This document shows positions 1 through 6,749 of a stretch of DNA of 35,090 nucleotides, one piece after another; the first letter of the stretch is position 1; every line of letters starts with the position of its first letter. The notes beneath the pieces were generated by a model that saw only the letters and a list, made by a program, of their open reading frames with translations, had not been told where the DNA came from and ran no database searches. Made by a program: the position numbers and the translations under genes. Origin of the DNA: Actinomycetes bacterium (GTDB lineage Bacteria > Actinomycetota > Acidimicrobiia > Acidimicrobiales > Ilumatobacteraceae). The stretch covers positions 1 through 35,090 of the forward strand of contig JANYDH010000056.1 of the NCBI GenBank assembly GCA_025359865.1. Reading direction: 5' to 3'.

Positions 1-93
1 ACATTGGACGACATTGGCTGTACTGTCGAGATCTCCACACCTGCCCTGAGTAGGTCAAACGACACCCGTCAGTACCGGCTGACATGGGCTGAA

Positions 94-140
94 GCCGACT
101 CTTAATCCGCAGGTTCTGGGTTCGAAACCCAGGGGGCGCA
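94..140 (+). tRNA. 3' half of tRNA-Lys(CTT), probable attachment-site scar
   Basis: The 3' part of a tRNA is clear. It has anticodon loop CTCTTAA (99-105), 3' anticodon stem TCCGC (106-110), a T-arm with 5-bp stem (116-120 with 128-132) around TTCGAAA, acceptor strand GGGGCGC (133-139) and discriminator A140. The 5' half is missing: no GCGCCCC acceptor strand and no D-arm precede it, and the 5' anticodon stem reads GCCGA, mismatched at its centre with TCCGC. This is what remains when an integrase uses the 3' end of a tRNA gene as attB, with crossover near the anticodon loop. The partner full-length tRNA is not in this window. A plain deletion of the 5' half is the alternative. Confidence 0.8.
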
Positions 141-150
141 CAGCAAGGGA

Positions 151-191
151 GCAGATCAGAGGGCATCCGAAAGGATGCCCTCTGATCTTGC
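151..191 (+). terminator. Strong hairpin terminator behind the tRNA fragment
   Basis: Bases 153-168 pair perfectly with 173-188 (16 bp) around a GAAA tetraloop (169-172), and 151-152 can continue the stem past a bulged T189. It starts 13 bases after the tRNA 3' end and is probably the original tRNA terminator. The right arm runs into the next gene remnant. Confidence 0.8.
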
Positions 192-319
192 TGAGCGATG
201 CCGAGATCGCAGCGCGCTTCGTGGAGTGGCTGGGCGGCTTCGACGGTGTCCCTGTCGTTCGGCTTTCGGTCAGCGCTCCGGACGAGCTGCGGAGCGCATA
301 CGCCGTCCAGGACGTCTGA
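191..319 (+). pseudogene. VapB-type antitoxin C-terminal remnant
   Basis: The frame ending at TGA 317-319 encodes LSDAEIAARFVEWL and ends DELRSAYAVQDV. It closely parallels the C-terminus of the antitoxin at 1766-1954 (LSDSEIATRFAEWL ... DELRNAYADDDV). No start codon exists: homology begins directly at the arm of the tRNA terminator, so the N-terminus has been cut away. A toxin frame could begin at the overlapping CTGA, but it loses similarity within a few codons. The antitoxin label rests only on the paralogue's position before a PIN-like fragment. Confidence 0.55.
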
Positions 320-512
320 TCACCAACGTTGACGTCAACGAACCGATGGCAAGCGCTGGGTTCAGAGGGTCAGGTTCGCTCGGCCGGATACCACGGCCAC
401 CCATCGACCTCGTCGCTGAGGACAGGCCGGCGAAGTCTCGAATCTCGGCGAGGACGTCGGCGAGGTCCAGGTACGCCCGACCACCCGGCGTGTCCCGCGA
501 CGGCACGCTCAC
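270..512 (-). pseudogene. AbiEii-type nucleotidyltransferase toxin, internally deleted
   Basis: The GTG start at 512-510 overlaps the TGA of the AbiEi fragment (GTGA), the usual coupling in abiEi-abiEii pairs. The N-terminus PSRDTPGGRAYLDL matches the start of AbiEii-family toxins from memory of the family. After about 15 residues it jumps to a sequence resembling the family C-terminus (ADVLAEIRDFAGL), so the nucleotidyltransferase core is gone. The frame then runs antisense through the VapB remnant. In intact systems AbiEii is the toxin of a type IV toxin-antitoxin system involved in phage abortive infection. This copy cannot be active. Confidence 0.5.
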
Positions 513-967
513 AGCAGCGCATCCAGGGCGCGCTGCAAAGGTGTGGCGGCTCGTGGAAACTGCTGGGCCATCGCCAGCAACTTGCCCGGTTGCGCTCCCC
601 GGCCTTTCAACCACCGGCGCAGCGCTTCATAGGCCTGTTCGTGTCCTTCAATGCCGCGCATCTGGAACGCATCGATGATGCTCCGTTCCGGCGAGTAGAG
701 GCCGATGCGAAGGTGATCGTCGAGAGCAATCGTCTCCCGACCGATCTCGAACGTGTCCGCATCGAAGAAGTGCCAATGGATCGTCGAGGGCGTGGCAGGC
801 CGACGGTGGGCGCGAGGGATAGCGATGTCCGTCAGCGACGGGATGACATCCGACAAGCCATGACGGACGAGGGCCGTCCCCAAGCACAGCGTCGAGGTCG
901 GGATCCGCGCTGCGGCTGCGATCAGATCGAGGTTGCCGATTTCCGCGTCGGCACGGCGATACAGGCG
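509..967 (-). pseudogene. AbiEi-type antitoxin, C-terminal part
   Basis: The frame reads from about 967 down to TGA 511-509. It carries the C-terminal domain of AbiEi-family antitoxins: YRRADAEIGNLDLIAAAA, then a segment with IHWHFFDADTFEIGRETI, then LYSPERSIIDAF and a basic tail (EALRRWLKGRG). The N-terminal winged-helix domain is missing, and an in-frame TGA (970-968) lies just upstream. ATG 883 would give a 124-residue product, but this removes part of the recognisable domain. It overlaps the AbiEii remnant by GTGA, as expected for this type IV toxin-antitoxin pair. The N-terminal truncation makes it a pseudogene. Confidence 0.65.
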
Positions 968-1049
968 TCATTCGGCGCAACGTGCTGAGAGTCCGCAGCT
1001 CCGACCCGTGATCAGCGAGTTCCACCAGGACGGTGAGCAGGTCCCCGTG

Positions 1050-1577
1050 CTACGTGGTTGGACGAAGGTCGGGGGCTCCACCATCGATGTCGGGGGACAG
1101 CAGCATCGGCTCGCCTCCCGCTGCACCGACGACCGCTGGCCTGACATTGCGAACCCGAAAGTCGTCGCTGCTGGCGGTGGCGACAGCGACGACGATCTGT
1201 GTGCCATCGGGCGACCAGTGGGGCTGGCAGATGCGCATGGTCCCGTCGACGGAGGAACTCGTAATCTGCCGGATCGCGGAACCATCTGGCTTGACGGCGT
1301 AGATGTTGGAGGCGTGCTCGGTGGTTTGGATGTTGCCGAGGTCGTACGAATTCATCACGATTTCCTGCCCGTCGGGACTCCAGTCCGGGTGGGCCATGAA
1401 CGTGTCGAACGTGGTCAATCGTTGCTCGGGTCCACCAGCCGATGGCATGACCGCAACGAGCGAGCCGTCGAGGAAGTTGTTGGTGGGGTCCCAGTGAAGG
1501 ATGTCGAACGCGATCGATGAGCCGTCCGGCGAGACATTGGGAGCATTGTCAATGACCACGACGGTTGCTCCCGCCTC
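1050..1577 (-). pseudogene. TolB/PD40-type beta-propeller fragment
   Basis: This C-terminal fragment has three PD40-like blades, each marked by SPDG: NVSPDGSSIAFD, HPDWSPDGQEIVM and QPHWSPDGTQIVV, interspersed with residues such as NIYAVKPDGS. That pattern is typical of TolB-like WD40 propellers, which act in the periplasm or as extracellular sensor domains. The open frame continues to 1772, but upstream of about 1577 it shows no propeller pattern and runs antisense to the VapB-like gene. The N-terminus and most blades are therefore missing. No signal peptide is present. It is probably a decayed remnant of a larger protein. Confidence 0.65.
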
Positions 1578-1765
1578 ACTGCGTTCGTTGGGCTGGCGCC
1601 CGCGCCGCGTTCCGGGTTGCTCACAACGGCGCTCTGTGGCCCTCCGCACCATCCGCACCAACACGGCAATGGTTGCATTCACCGGCAGAGGCTCATGTGG
1701 GCGCAGCACGGAATCGCTGCCGAATGGACCGCACTGGTGCTCGACAAGTCGGTTATCGTTGCGAC

Positions 1766-1954
1766 ATGGCACGCAACGCCGACACTCTCCCTGTGGAGCC
1801 CGTCATCGACCTCGTCGACGACGGGCTGAGCGACTCCGAGATCGCCACACGCTTTGCAGAGTGGCTGTCGGACCTCGAGGTCGTCCCAGTCGTTGTTCTC
1901 CCGGTCAGCGCGATCGACGAGCTGCGTAACGCCTATGCCGACGACGACGTGTGA
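1766..1954 (+). CDS. Small antitoxin-like protein (VapB-type position)
   Basis: This 62-residue acidic protein (MARNADTLP ... DELRNAYADDDV) has a C-terminus that is a paralogue of the remnant at 191-319. Its TGA overlaps GTG 1951, which begins a PIN-like fragment, giving the classic antitoxin-toxin coupling. A TATCGT hexamer (1754-1759) lies 6 bases before ATG, consistent with leaderless transcription. I see no clear DNA-binding fold (no ribbon-helix-helix or AbrB pattern) in the N-terminus, so it may itself carry a deletion. Function is inferred from context only. Confidence 0.5.
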   Translation: MARNADTLPVEPVIDLVDDGLSDSEIATRFAEWLSDLEVVPVVVLPVSAIDELRNAYADDDV

Positions 1955-2025
1955 CAGCCACAATCGTCATCGATGCGTCGGCCGCTGTCGAGATCATCGC
2001 ACGAACTGAGACGGGCGTGGACTGA
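1951..2025 (+). pseudogene. VapC PIN-domain toxin, N-terminal stub
   Basis: Starting at GTG 1951, overlapping the antitoxin stop, the frame encodes VTATIVIDASAAVEII. The VIDASA segment is the first beta strand and first catalytic Asp of PIN-domain ribonucleases. It then departs from the family and stops at TGA 2023-2025 after 24 codons. The remaining three acidic active-site positions are absent. The toxin is therefore dead, while the antitoxin-like frame before it is still open. Confidence 0.6.
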
Positions 2026-2105
2026 CCCATGGCCGGCTACTCCCCCACCACCCGAACAGAGCGCGCCGGAAAGAACAGACAGGTGCCCGCTATGAGGACT
2101 CCCTC

Positions 2106-2477
2106 ATGATCCGGGTGACCACCCTGTACGCATCGACCGCTGCGTCGACGGCGAGGTACTACACCCGTCACCTCACGGACGGGCCCGGGGAGTTTCCCGG
2201 GCAGTGGGCCGGGCAGCAATCCGACCTGCTCGGCCTGAAGGGCACCGTCACTACCAAAGCACCCGAGCGGTTGCTGTCCGGGCGGGACCCGATTTGTGAT
2301 GTCGAGCTGGGTTTGCCGTTGCAGGACCGCACAGTCGCCAACGGCAAGGTCATTCGCGCGGTGGCCGGTTTCGATGCAACGGTGTCGGCCCCGAATTCGT
2401 TGAGCGTGTTGTGGCCACTCACCGGCAACGCCGGGTTCGCGGAGGCGCACGATGTCGCTGTCCGGGCCGTCACCTGA
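2106..2477 (+). pseudogene. MobF (TrwC/TraI-type) relaxase, N-terminal fragment
   Basis: MIRVTTLYAS begins the protein, followed by ARYYTRHL with the adjacent tyrosines Y18/Y19 where MobF relaxases carry their nicking tyrosine. It continues with LLSGRDP, NGKVIRAVAGFDATVSAP and LSVLWPLTG, all hallmarks of the TrwC relaxase domain. Full-length actinobacterial MobF proteins are over 1000 residues. This one ends after 123, with the helicase domain and the His-triad region missing. The 3' end overlaps a DUF402 frame, which marks a deletion junction near 2452-2485. It indicates that a conjugative or mobilizable element once occupied this locus. Confidence 0.75.
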
Positions 2478-2982
2478 GGTTCTCGTCAGCTACATCGCAC
2501 CTGGCGCGCAGTTCGGGTTCCCAAGCGGGCATTGGCCAACGGTGAACGGTCTACATCCGTGGAGCGAACGCGAGTCGTGGTTCGGCCATGGATGCTTGAT
2601 GGTGCAGCGCCCCGGCGACCACTACGCAGTGTGGCATTTCTGGGATGGTCCAGACCGTGAGTTCTCGTGCTGGTATCTGAACCTCCAGACCTCATTCGTC
2701 AGGACTCGGACCGAGTGCAACACACAAGATCTCGAACTCGACATCGTCGTGTTTCCTGACGGCAGCCACATGGTCAAGGACGATATGGTCAAGGACGATG
2801 ACGTACTCGACCATCGCGTCACCGAAGGCCGCTACTCAATCGAGCTCGTCAGATGGATCCGCGACTCCGGCAATGAACTCACCGAGCGGTTGCGATCCGA
2901 AGGACCATGGTGGGATCGGTCGTGGGCACAGTGGCAGCCGCCAGCCGACGATTGGAAAGCCCCGCAACTCCCCGCACCTTGA
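2452..2982 (+). pseudogene. DUF402-family protein, N-terminally truncated
   Basis: The 176-residue frame contains the DUF402 core: VSYIAPGAQFGFP, WFGHGCLMVQRPGDHYAVW, FSCWYLNLQ, TQDLELDIVVFPDGS and a C-terminal WWDRSWAQW. Relatives such as FomD and Ntdp are metal-dependent phosphatases using the acidic residues seen here. The usual N-terminal 30-40 residues are absent; the frame starts within the relaxase remnant and joins family similarity at EVLVSYIAPG. A 15-bp tandem duplication (2770-2784 and 2785-2799) repeats MVKDD next to the acidic motif. It may still be translated from ATG 2452 but is probably non-functional. Confidence 0.6.
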
Positions 2983-3191
2983 TACCGAGAATTCCGTCTC
3001 GAACCGTTGCACCCTTGACGGCCGTGGTACGAGATTGGACTCATAACGCCCGGCGCAGAATGCCGCAGCGGCGGCCGGCGTCGATCGTCAGCCTGAGAGG
3101 CCGCCTCTCGCGATTGGATGGCACAGCGTTGTGTCGCCATTTCGGCGGCCGTTCGCCCGAGAGCCTTCGCCTGAAGTGCACCTGACGGGCG

Positions 3192-3500
3192 TCAAACGTC
3201 CAGCGGGATGCGTCGTCCGTCGTCGAACACGGCGGTCAGTTCAAGATGCGCGCCGAGCGCTTCGACGTAGCGTCGCACCGTTGGGACTGCGGGGCTCTCG
3301 CTCCGTTCGATCTCTGAAACGGACGGCTGCGTGACGAGTAGCCGCTGGGCAAGTTCGACCTGGGTCAGGTCGACGAAGCGGCGGAGCTCGGCGAGCGGGA
3401 TGCCGAGGTCTTCAGCGAGGTTGTCCAGATGTGCGTCGGCGCGCGCCGCCGCCGAGGCCGGGCGTTGCCGTTTGATGTCATTCCAGTTCTTGGTGGTCAT
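3192..3500 (-). CDS. XRE-family HTH antitoxin (HigA-like)
   Basis: This 102-residue protein has a helix-turn-helix in its centre: LTQVELAQRLLVTQPSVSEIER, residues about 45-67. A short C-terminal strand region (ELTAVFDDGRRIPLDV) follows, as in HigA-type antitoxins. It lies 24 bases downstream of the toxin gene on the same strand, the toxin-first order typical of higBA. It would neutralise the toxin and, as a complex, repress the promoter at 3883-3910. Start ATG 3500 is the natural choice. Unlike its neighbours, the gene looks intact. Confidence 0.8.
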   Translation of the reverse strand: MTTKNWNDIKRQRPASAAARADAHLDNLAEDLGIPLAELRRFVDLTQVELAQRLLVTQPSVSEIERSESPAVPTVRRYVEALGAHLELTAVFDDGRRIPLDV

Positions 3501-3524
3501 GTCGTGGCCTTGTCGTCGTGCCCT

Positions 3525-3878
3525 CTATGTGGCGCCCGTGGTCTGCTTGGTTTCGAGGAGGTAGTCGTCGTAGAGGTCGTCGGCCGTGCTGATCGCCGAC
3601 TCGTACCAGGCTCTCCACCGATCGCGCTTGTCGCCGCCGAGCAGGAGAACGGCCGTCGAAATCGGATCGAAGATGAACAGCACGCGCAGGCTCCCCGCTC
3701 GAAGTTCTTTCATGTTGTTGTGGCGGCTGGCTTGGATCGTGTCGACAACCGGACGGCCGAGTGATAATCCGAGCTGTTCGAGCAGGTCGACGCGATCATC
3801 GATTCGAGCGCGATCGGACTCGTCGAGTCCGAGGAACCACTCCTCGAACGAACTCATACCGACGACGCTCCACGCCAT
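3525..3878 (-). CDS. RelE/HigB-type toxin (Gp49-like)
   Basis: This 117-residue protein shows the compact RelE-like fold signature of phage Gp49/HigB relatives: an N-terminal helix pair (SFEEWFLGLDESDRARIDDRV), then MKELRAGSLRVLFIFDP with the basic and aromatic residues of the mRNA-cleaving site, then LLLGGDKRDRWRAWYESA. Members usually cleave ribosome-bound mRNA. Start ATG 3878 is supported by a -10 hexamer TATAGT ending six bases upstream and a TTGCGA -35 at 17-bp spacing. ATG at codon 8 is an alternative but has no ribosome-binding site. The gene is intact and forms a higBA-like operon with the downstream HTH gene. Confidence 0.8.
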   Translation of the reverse strand: MAWSVVGMSSFEEWFLGLDESDRARIDDRVDLLEQLGLSLGRPVVDTIQASRHNNMKELRAGSLRVLFIFDPISTAVLLLGGDKRDRWRAWYESAISTADDLYDDYLLETKQTTGAT

Positions 3879-3882
3879 CCCA

Positions 3883-3910
3883 CGACTATAGGTGTGAGAC
3901 TATATAGTCG
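3883..3910 (-). promoter_or_regulatory. Leaderless promoter and operator of the HigBA-like pair
   Basis: On the minus strand TTGCGA, a 17-base spacer and TATAGT precede ATG 3878 by six bases, so transcripts should begin at or next to the start codon. CGACTATA (3883-3890) and TATAGTCG (3903-3910) form a perfect 8-bp inverted repeat that spans spacer and -10. This is a plausible autoregulatory operator. Confidence 0.65.
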
Positions 3911-3961
3911 CAACCCTATGTCGAGTGGAATGCTGTCGATCCGAGGAAGCAGGGCCGAAGG

Positions 3962-4744
3962 TCACGCAAGATCGAACCCGCCAGCGAACACGGCCGGCTC
4001 CAGCTCGGCCACCATCGCCGCCGCCAGCTCGAGGGCGAGCGGAAGGCCGTCGATGCGACGACAGATCTCTCCCATCAGTCCGACCGCACGATCGGTGTCC
4101 AGCGATGTGTGCATCCTGGCGCCCGCTCGCTCTCGAAACAGGCGAACCGCCGGGCACGCGTCGATCTCGGCGCGGCCCGCGTCGGTGCCCGCCACTGTCA
4201 ACGGTGCCAGTCGGTGGTTCTGCTCATCCATGACCCACAGCGGCTCGCGACTCGTCGCGAGCACGTGCAGGCGAGGGAGCCGAGCCGTGAGCTCCTCGAC
4301 GAGTTGAGCCACCGCCGACATGACGTGCTCGCAGTTGTCGAGCACGAGCAGGAGATCACGGTCCGCCAACCATCTGGTAAGCGCATCCACGTTGGACTCA
4401 CCGCCCGAGCGCTGCAGACCGACCTGTGCGGCCACCTCGCCTACGACGAGGTCCGCTGACCGCAGCGCCGCCAGCCACACGACGAACACGCCATCGGGAA
4501 ACAGCGCCGATGATTCCGCTGCGACCGCGAGCGCCAACGCGGCCTTGCCCACACCACCCGGGCCGGTCACGGTCATAATCGAAACGGACGCGACACTCTC
4601 GGCAACGTCGGCGATTTCGCGGTCCCTCCCAACCAGCCGACGCGAACGCACGGCGATGGTTTGAGGACTCACCCGTCGGACTTCAGGCTGCCCGGGGGCT
4701 CGTTCGTCGCTGGCCGCCAGATTGAAAGTCTCCCAAGCTCGCAC
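3962..4744 (-). pseudogene. NB-ARC/LuxR-type AAA ATPase fragment
   Basis: LVGRDREI, then a P-loop GPGGVGKAALALAVA, Walker B LLLVLDNCEH, a sensor segment VLATSREPLWV and GLPLALELAAA give the order seen in the ATPase core of large LuxR/BTAD/adenylate-cyclase type regulators. The Walker A Thr/Ser is replaced by Ala (AAG GCC), which should impair Mg-ATP binding. Family proteins run to 700-1000 residues with an N-terminal signalling domain and a C-terminal TPR or HTH region. Both are absent here, and the frame stops soon after the ATPase core (FAGGFDLA). It is probably a decayed remnant; GTG 4672 is an alternative start. Confidence 0.65.
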
Positions 4745-4827
4745 GCCTCAACCCAGGTTGCAGCGGAATGGGTCGAAGCTGGCGACGAACCAGTCGCGTC
4801 TCGGTCAATGCGCCTGTTCGTCGAACT

Positions 4828-5676
4828 TCAGAGGCATCGTCGGGCGACTTCGAGGAATGTGGCTCCGTCATCATTGTCGAAGTCGCGAACGTTCGCGAGT
4901 CCGGTGGACACCCGCTCGATGTATCCCCATTCCCAAACGGCCTGGGGATCGACCGAGCAAATTTCGGCGAGCGTCTCGGCACGTTCTCGGACGAGGCGTG
5001 GAGTGTCCCCACTGATGAGGGGCTCGTTGTACTCGCGTATCAGAACGCTTAGATCGTGCTCACGTTCTGAGCACAGGCCCTCGACGTCAACGAACTTGTA
5101 CGTGCCGCCACCGGCAGCCAGCGCGTTCCAGCCGTGAGCGTCGCCGTGCACGAGCACAGCCTTCGCGAGATCGAAACTCGCGATGCGTCTATCGCAGTAC
5201 TCGATCGCCCGATCGATCACCGATCGCTCACACGGCTGCCCAAGCTCAGTCCAGGTAGCGGAGATGTAGCTGGCCAGCCAACGTGCTTGCTCTGGGCCGC
5301 TACGCAGGCCTTCATCGAAAGTGACGGGTCGCCAGAACGATCGAAGCGTCGTGGTGGTCGCTTCGAGGATCTCCGGGACAGTCAGGCCGAGATCTGCGAG
5401 GTTCGGGCCGAGGCGTTCGAGCAGCATTGCCGGCGCTGACGCGTCGTGCGCGAGAAGCTCGGCGCAACCCCGTCCTGCAGCGAGTTCGTGCGCCCGCACA
5501 CTCCGGGTGAAGGCGTCGTGCTCGTCCATGTCCAGCGGCATGGCCACCTTGAGAACGCAAGGCCGGGCGGCGGCGTATATCGAGGCGACATTGCTTCTAC
5601 GCGCTCTCCCACACGCCACCAGCGACGAGCCGATGTGCCGTTCGGAGCGGGTGAACTCGGCACCACCGGCCGTCAT
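4828..5676 (-). CDS. APH(6)-like aminoglycoside/streptomycin phosphotransferase
   Basis: This 282-residue kinase has the aminoglycoside 6-phosphotransferase pattern: CVLKV (K43, ATP lysine), LLERLGPNL (hinge), a catalytic loop LVHGDAHGWNAL (D179, N184) and a metal-binding FVDVEGLCSEREHDL (D197). Known relatives phosphorylate streptomycin or hydroxyurea; the substrate cannot be read from sequence. ATG 5676 is the only start, because TAA lies four codons upstream, and no clear ribosome-binding site is visible. The protein is slightly short at the N-terminus versus the about 300-residue family, but all catalytic motifs remain. It sits as possible cargo between two toxin-antitoxin pairs. Confidence 0.75.
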   Translation of the reverse strand: MTAGGAEFTRSERHIGSSLVACGRARRSNVASIYAAARPCVLKVAMPLDMDEHDAFTRSVRAHELAAGRGCAELLAHDASAPAMLLERLGPNLADLGLTVPEILEATTTTLRSFWRPVTFDEGLRSGPEQARWLASYISATWTELGQPCERSVIDRAIEYCDRRIASFDLAKAVLVHGDAHGWNALAAGGGTYKFVDVEGLCSEREHDLSVLIREYNEPLISGDTPRLVRERAETLAEICSVDPQAVWEWGYIERVSTGLANVRDFDNDDGATFLEVARRCL

Positions 5677-5844
5677 TCTGTGCGCGCGTTATGCATCTCG
5701 AAACGCCGGTTGTACGGGTGATCCTCGGCCGCGCAGGACCCCGCCTCGCCATGGCCGCGTCCCGTAACAGCGGTTCGATGACGCATTCGATCAAACCAAA
5801 AGTCGGTGCTGGGGGGCGATCTCGACGCGGGTCGCGTGCTGGGC

Positions 5845-6168
5845 TCAGTCGCCGTCGGCGAGTGTTGCCGGGATGTCGCGACGGGTATGGAGCACGCGCC
5901 AAATGTCGATTCGATCCTCGGTTCGAACGTAGAAGATCACGTACGGGAACCGCTTCACTCGTACGGCTCGGAGTTCCGGGATGCCAAGTTCGAAAGCGAA
6001 GCGCAGCGACCCCGCGTTCAGTGAACGCGGGGTCTGGTTGATCCCACGCTCCACGGCGTCGATGAGGGCCAACGCGGCCGTGTCGCCGGCGCTGCTGCGA
6101 AGGTACGCAATGGCCTCGTCAAGATCGGATGCTGCGCATCGGCGCAGTTGCGGCCGCTGTTGGGACAC
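5845..6168 (-). CDS. ParE/RelE-superfamily toxin
   Basis: This 107-residue protein has DLDEAIAYLRSSAGDTAALALIDAVERGINQ (the helical hairpin) and then LRAVRVKRFPYVIFYVRTEDRIDIWRVLHTRRDIPATL, the beta-sheet with conserved FPYVIFY and the C-terminal H-x-RRD of ParE toxins. ParE members poison DNA gyrase. It starts eight bases after the antitoxin stop, in antitoxin-first order. The gene appears complete. A role in stabilising the former mobile element is inferred. Confidence 0.85.
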   Translation of the reverse strand: MSQQRPQLRRCAASDLDEAIAYLRSSAGDTAALALIDAVERGINQTPRSLNAGSLRFAFELGIPELRAVRVKRFPYVIFYVRTEDRIDIWRVLHTRRDIPATLADGD

Positions 6169-6176
6169 GGCGACGC

Positions 6177-6410
6177 TCAGCCCGCGGAGTTGACCCGCTG
6201 TCGCAGTCCAGCGAAGTACTTCTGATCTGCGGCCGGACCGACCGGTGAGGATGCGCCGTCGATCAAGAGTGCTTTCAGTTGCTGACGGTCCTGTTCGCGC
6301 CGGATCAGCGCGCGGACGAACTCACTCGTCGAACCGTAGCCACCCTGCTCCGTCTGAGCGTCGACGAACGCCTTCAACGTTTCGGGGAGCGACACATTCA
6401 TCGTCGTCAT
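6177..6410 (-). CDS. ParD-type ribbon-helix-helix antitoxin
   Basis: From ATG 6410 the 77-residue product reads MTTMNVSLPETLKAFVDAQ then GGYGSTSEFVRALIRREQDR, the CC2985/ParD ribbon-helix-helix signature, with an acidic/helical toxin-binding tail. A longer frame to 6446 is disfavoured because it covers the promoter and operator. The start at 6410 sits six bases behind a TACGAT -10 hexamer, so transcription is probably leaderless. ATG 6401 is another possible start. The gene is complete and forms an operon with the ParE-like toxin. Confidence 0.85.
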   Translation of the reverse strand: MTTMNVSLPETLKAFVDAQTEQGGYGSTSEFVRALIRREQDRQQLKALLIDGASSPVGPAADQKYFAGLRQRVNSAG

Positions 6411-6446
6411 GCAGCAATCGTAGACCCGTTTGGCAAAGATTGCCAA
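6411..6446 (-). promoter_or_regulatory. parDE-like operator and leaderless promoter
   Basis: TTGGCAA-AGA-TTGCCAA (6430-6446) is a perfect 7-bp inverted repeat with a 3-base spacer. On the minus strand TTGGCA serves as -35, with 18 bases to TACGAT, which ends six bases before ATG 6410. Operator and promoter overlap, as expected for antitoxin autoregulation. Confidence 0.65.
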
Positions 6447-6749
6447 CCAAGTCGGATCGCTCCGCCTCAGGCGAGGTCGCCGTCACCAGCGTCGACGAGG
6501 TTGATCTCCACTGAACAGCCCGTCCCAGTCGCGTACATTGGTGGAACGTCGATCAGCAGCGGGACCCTACAGTTCACCGTCGCGTCTGCCGTGGACGAAA
6601 CCCTGGCGCCGCGGCTGGTGAGTGCGCAGGGAGCTCGGCCCAGAGTGACATCCGGTCACCGACTGCCCCCGAACGCCGGTTGACAGTCGGGGAGTCTTGC
6701 GTGGCGGGCCGTCGAGTCCGGACCTCGCCGGCACGGGGGTGAGGTACTG
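6447..6749. other. Intergenic stretch without recognisable gene
   Basis: Open frames here show no family resemblance. The region separates the minus-strand parDE-like operon from the plus-strand kinase. A ribosome-binding-like GTGAGG at 6739-6744 belongs to the kinase. Confidence 0.5.

Noticed and set aside
2983-3191. Small open frames between DUF402 and HigA genes
   Set aside because: They show no start context and no family resemblance; I see nothing in this 209-base gap.
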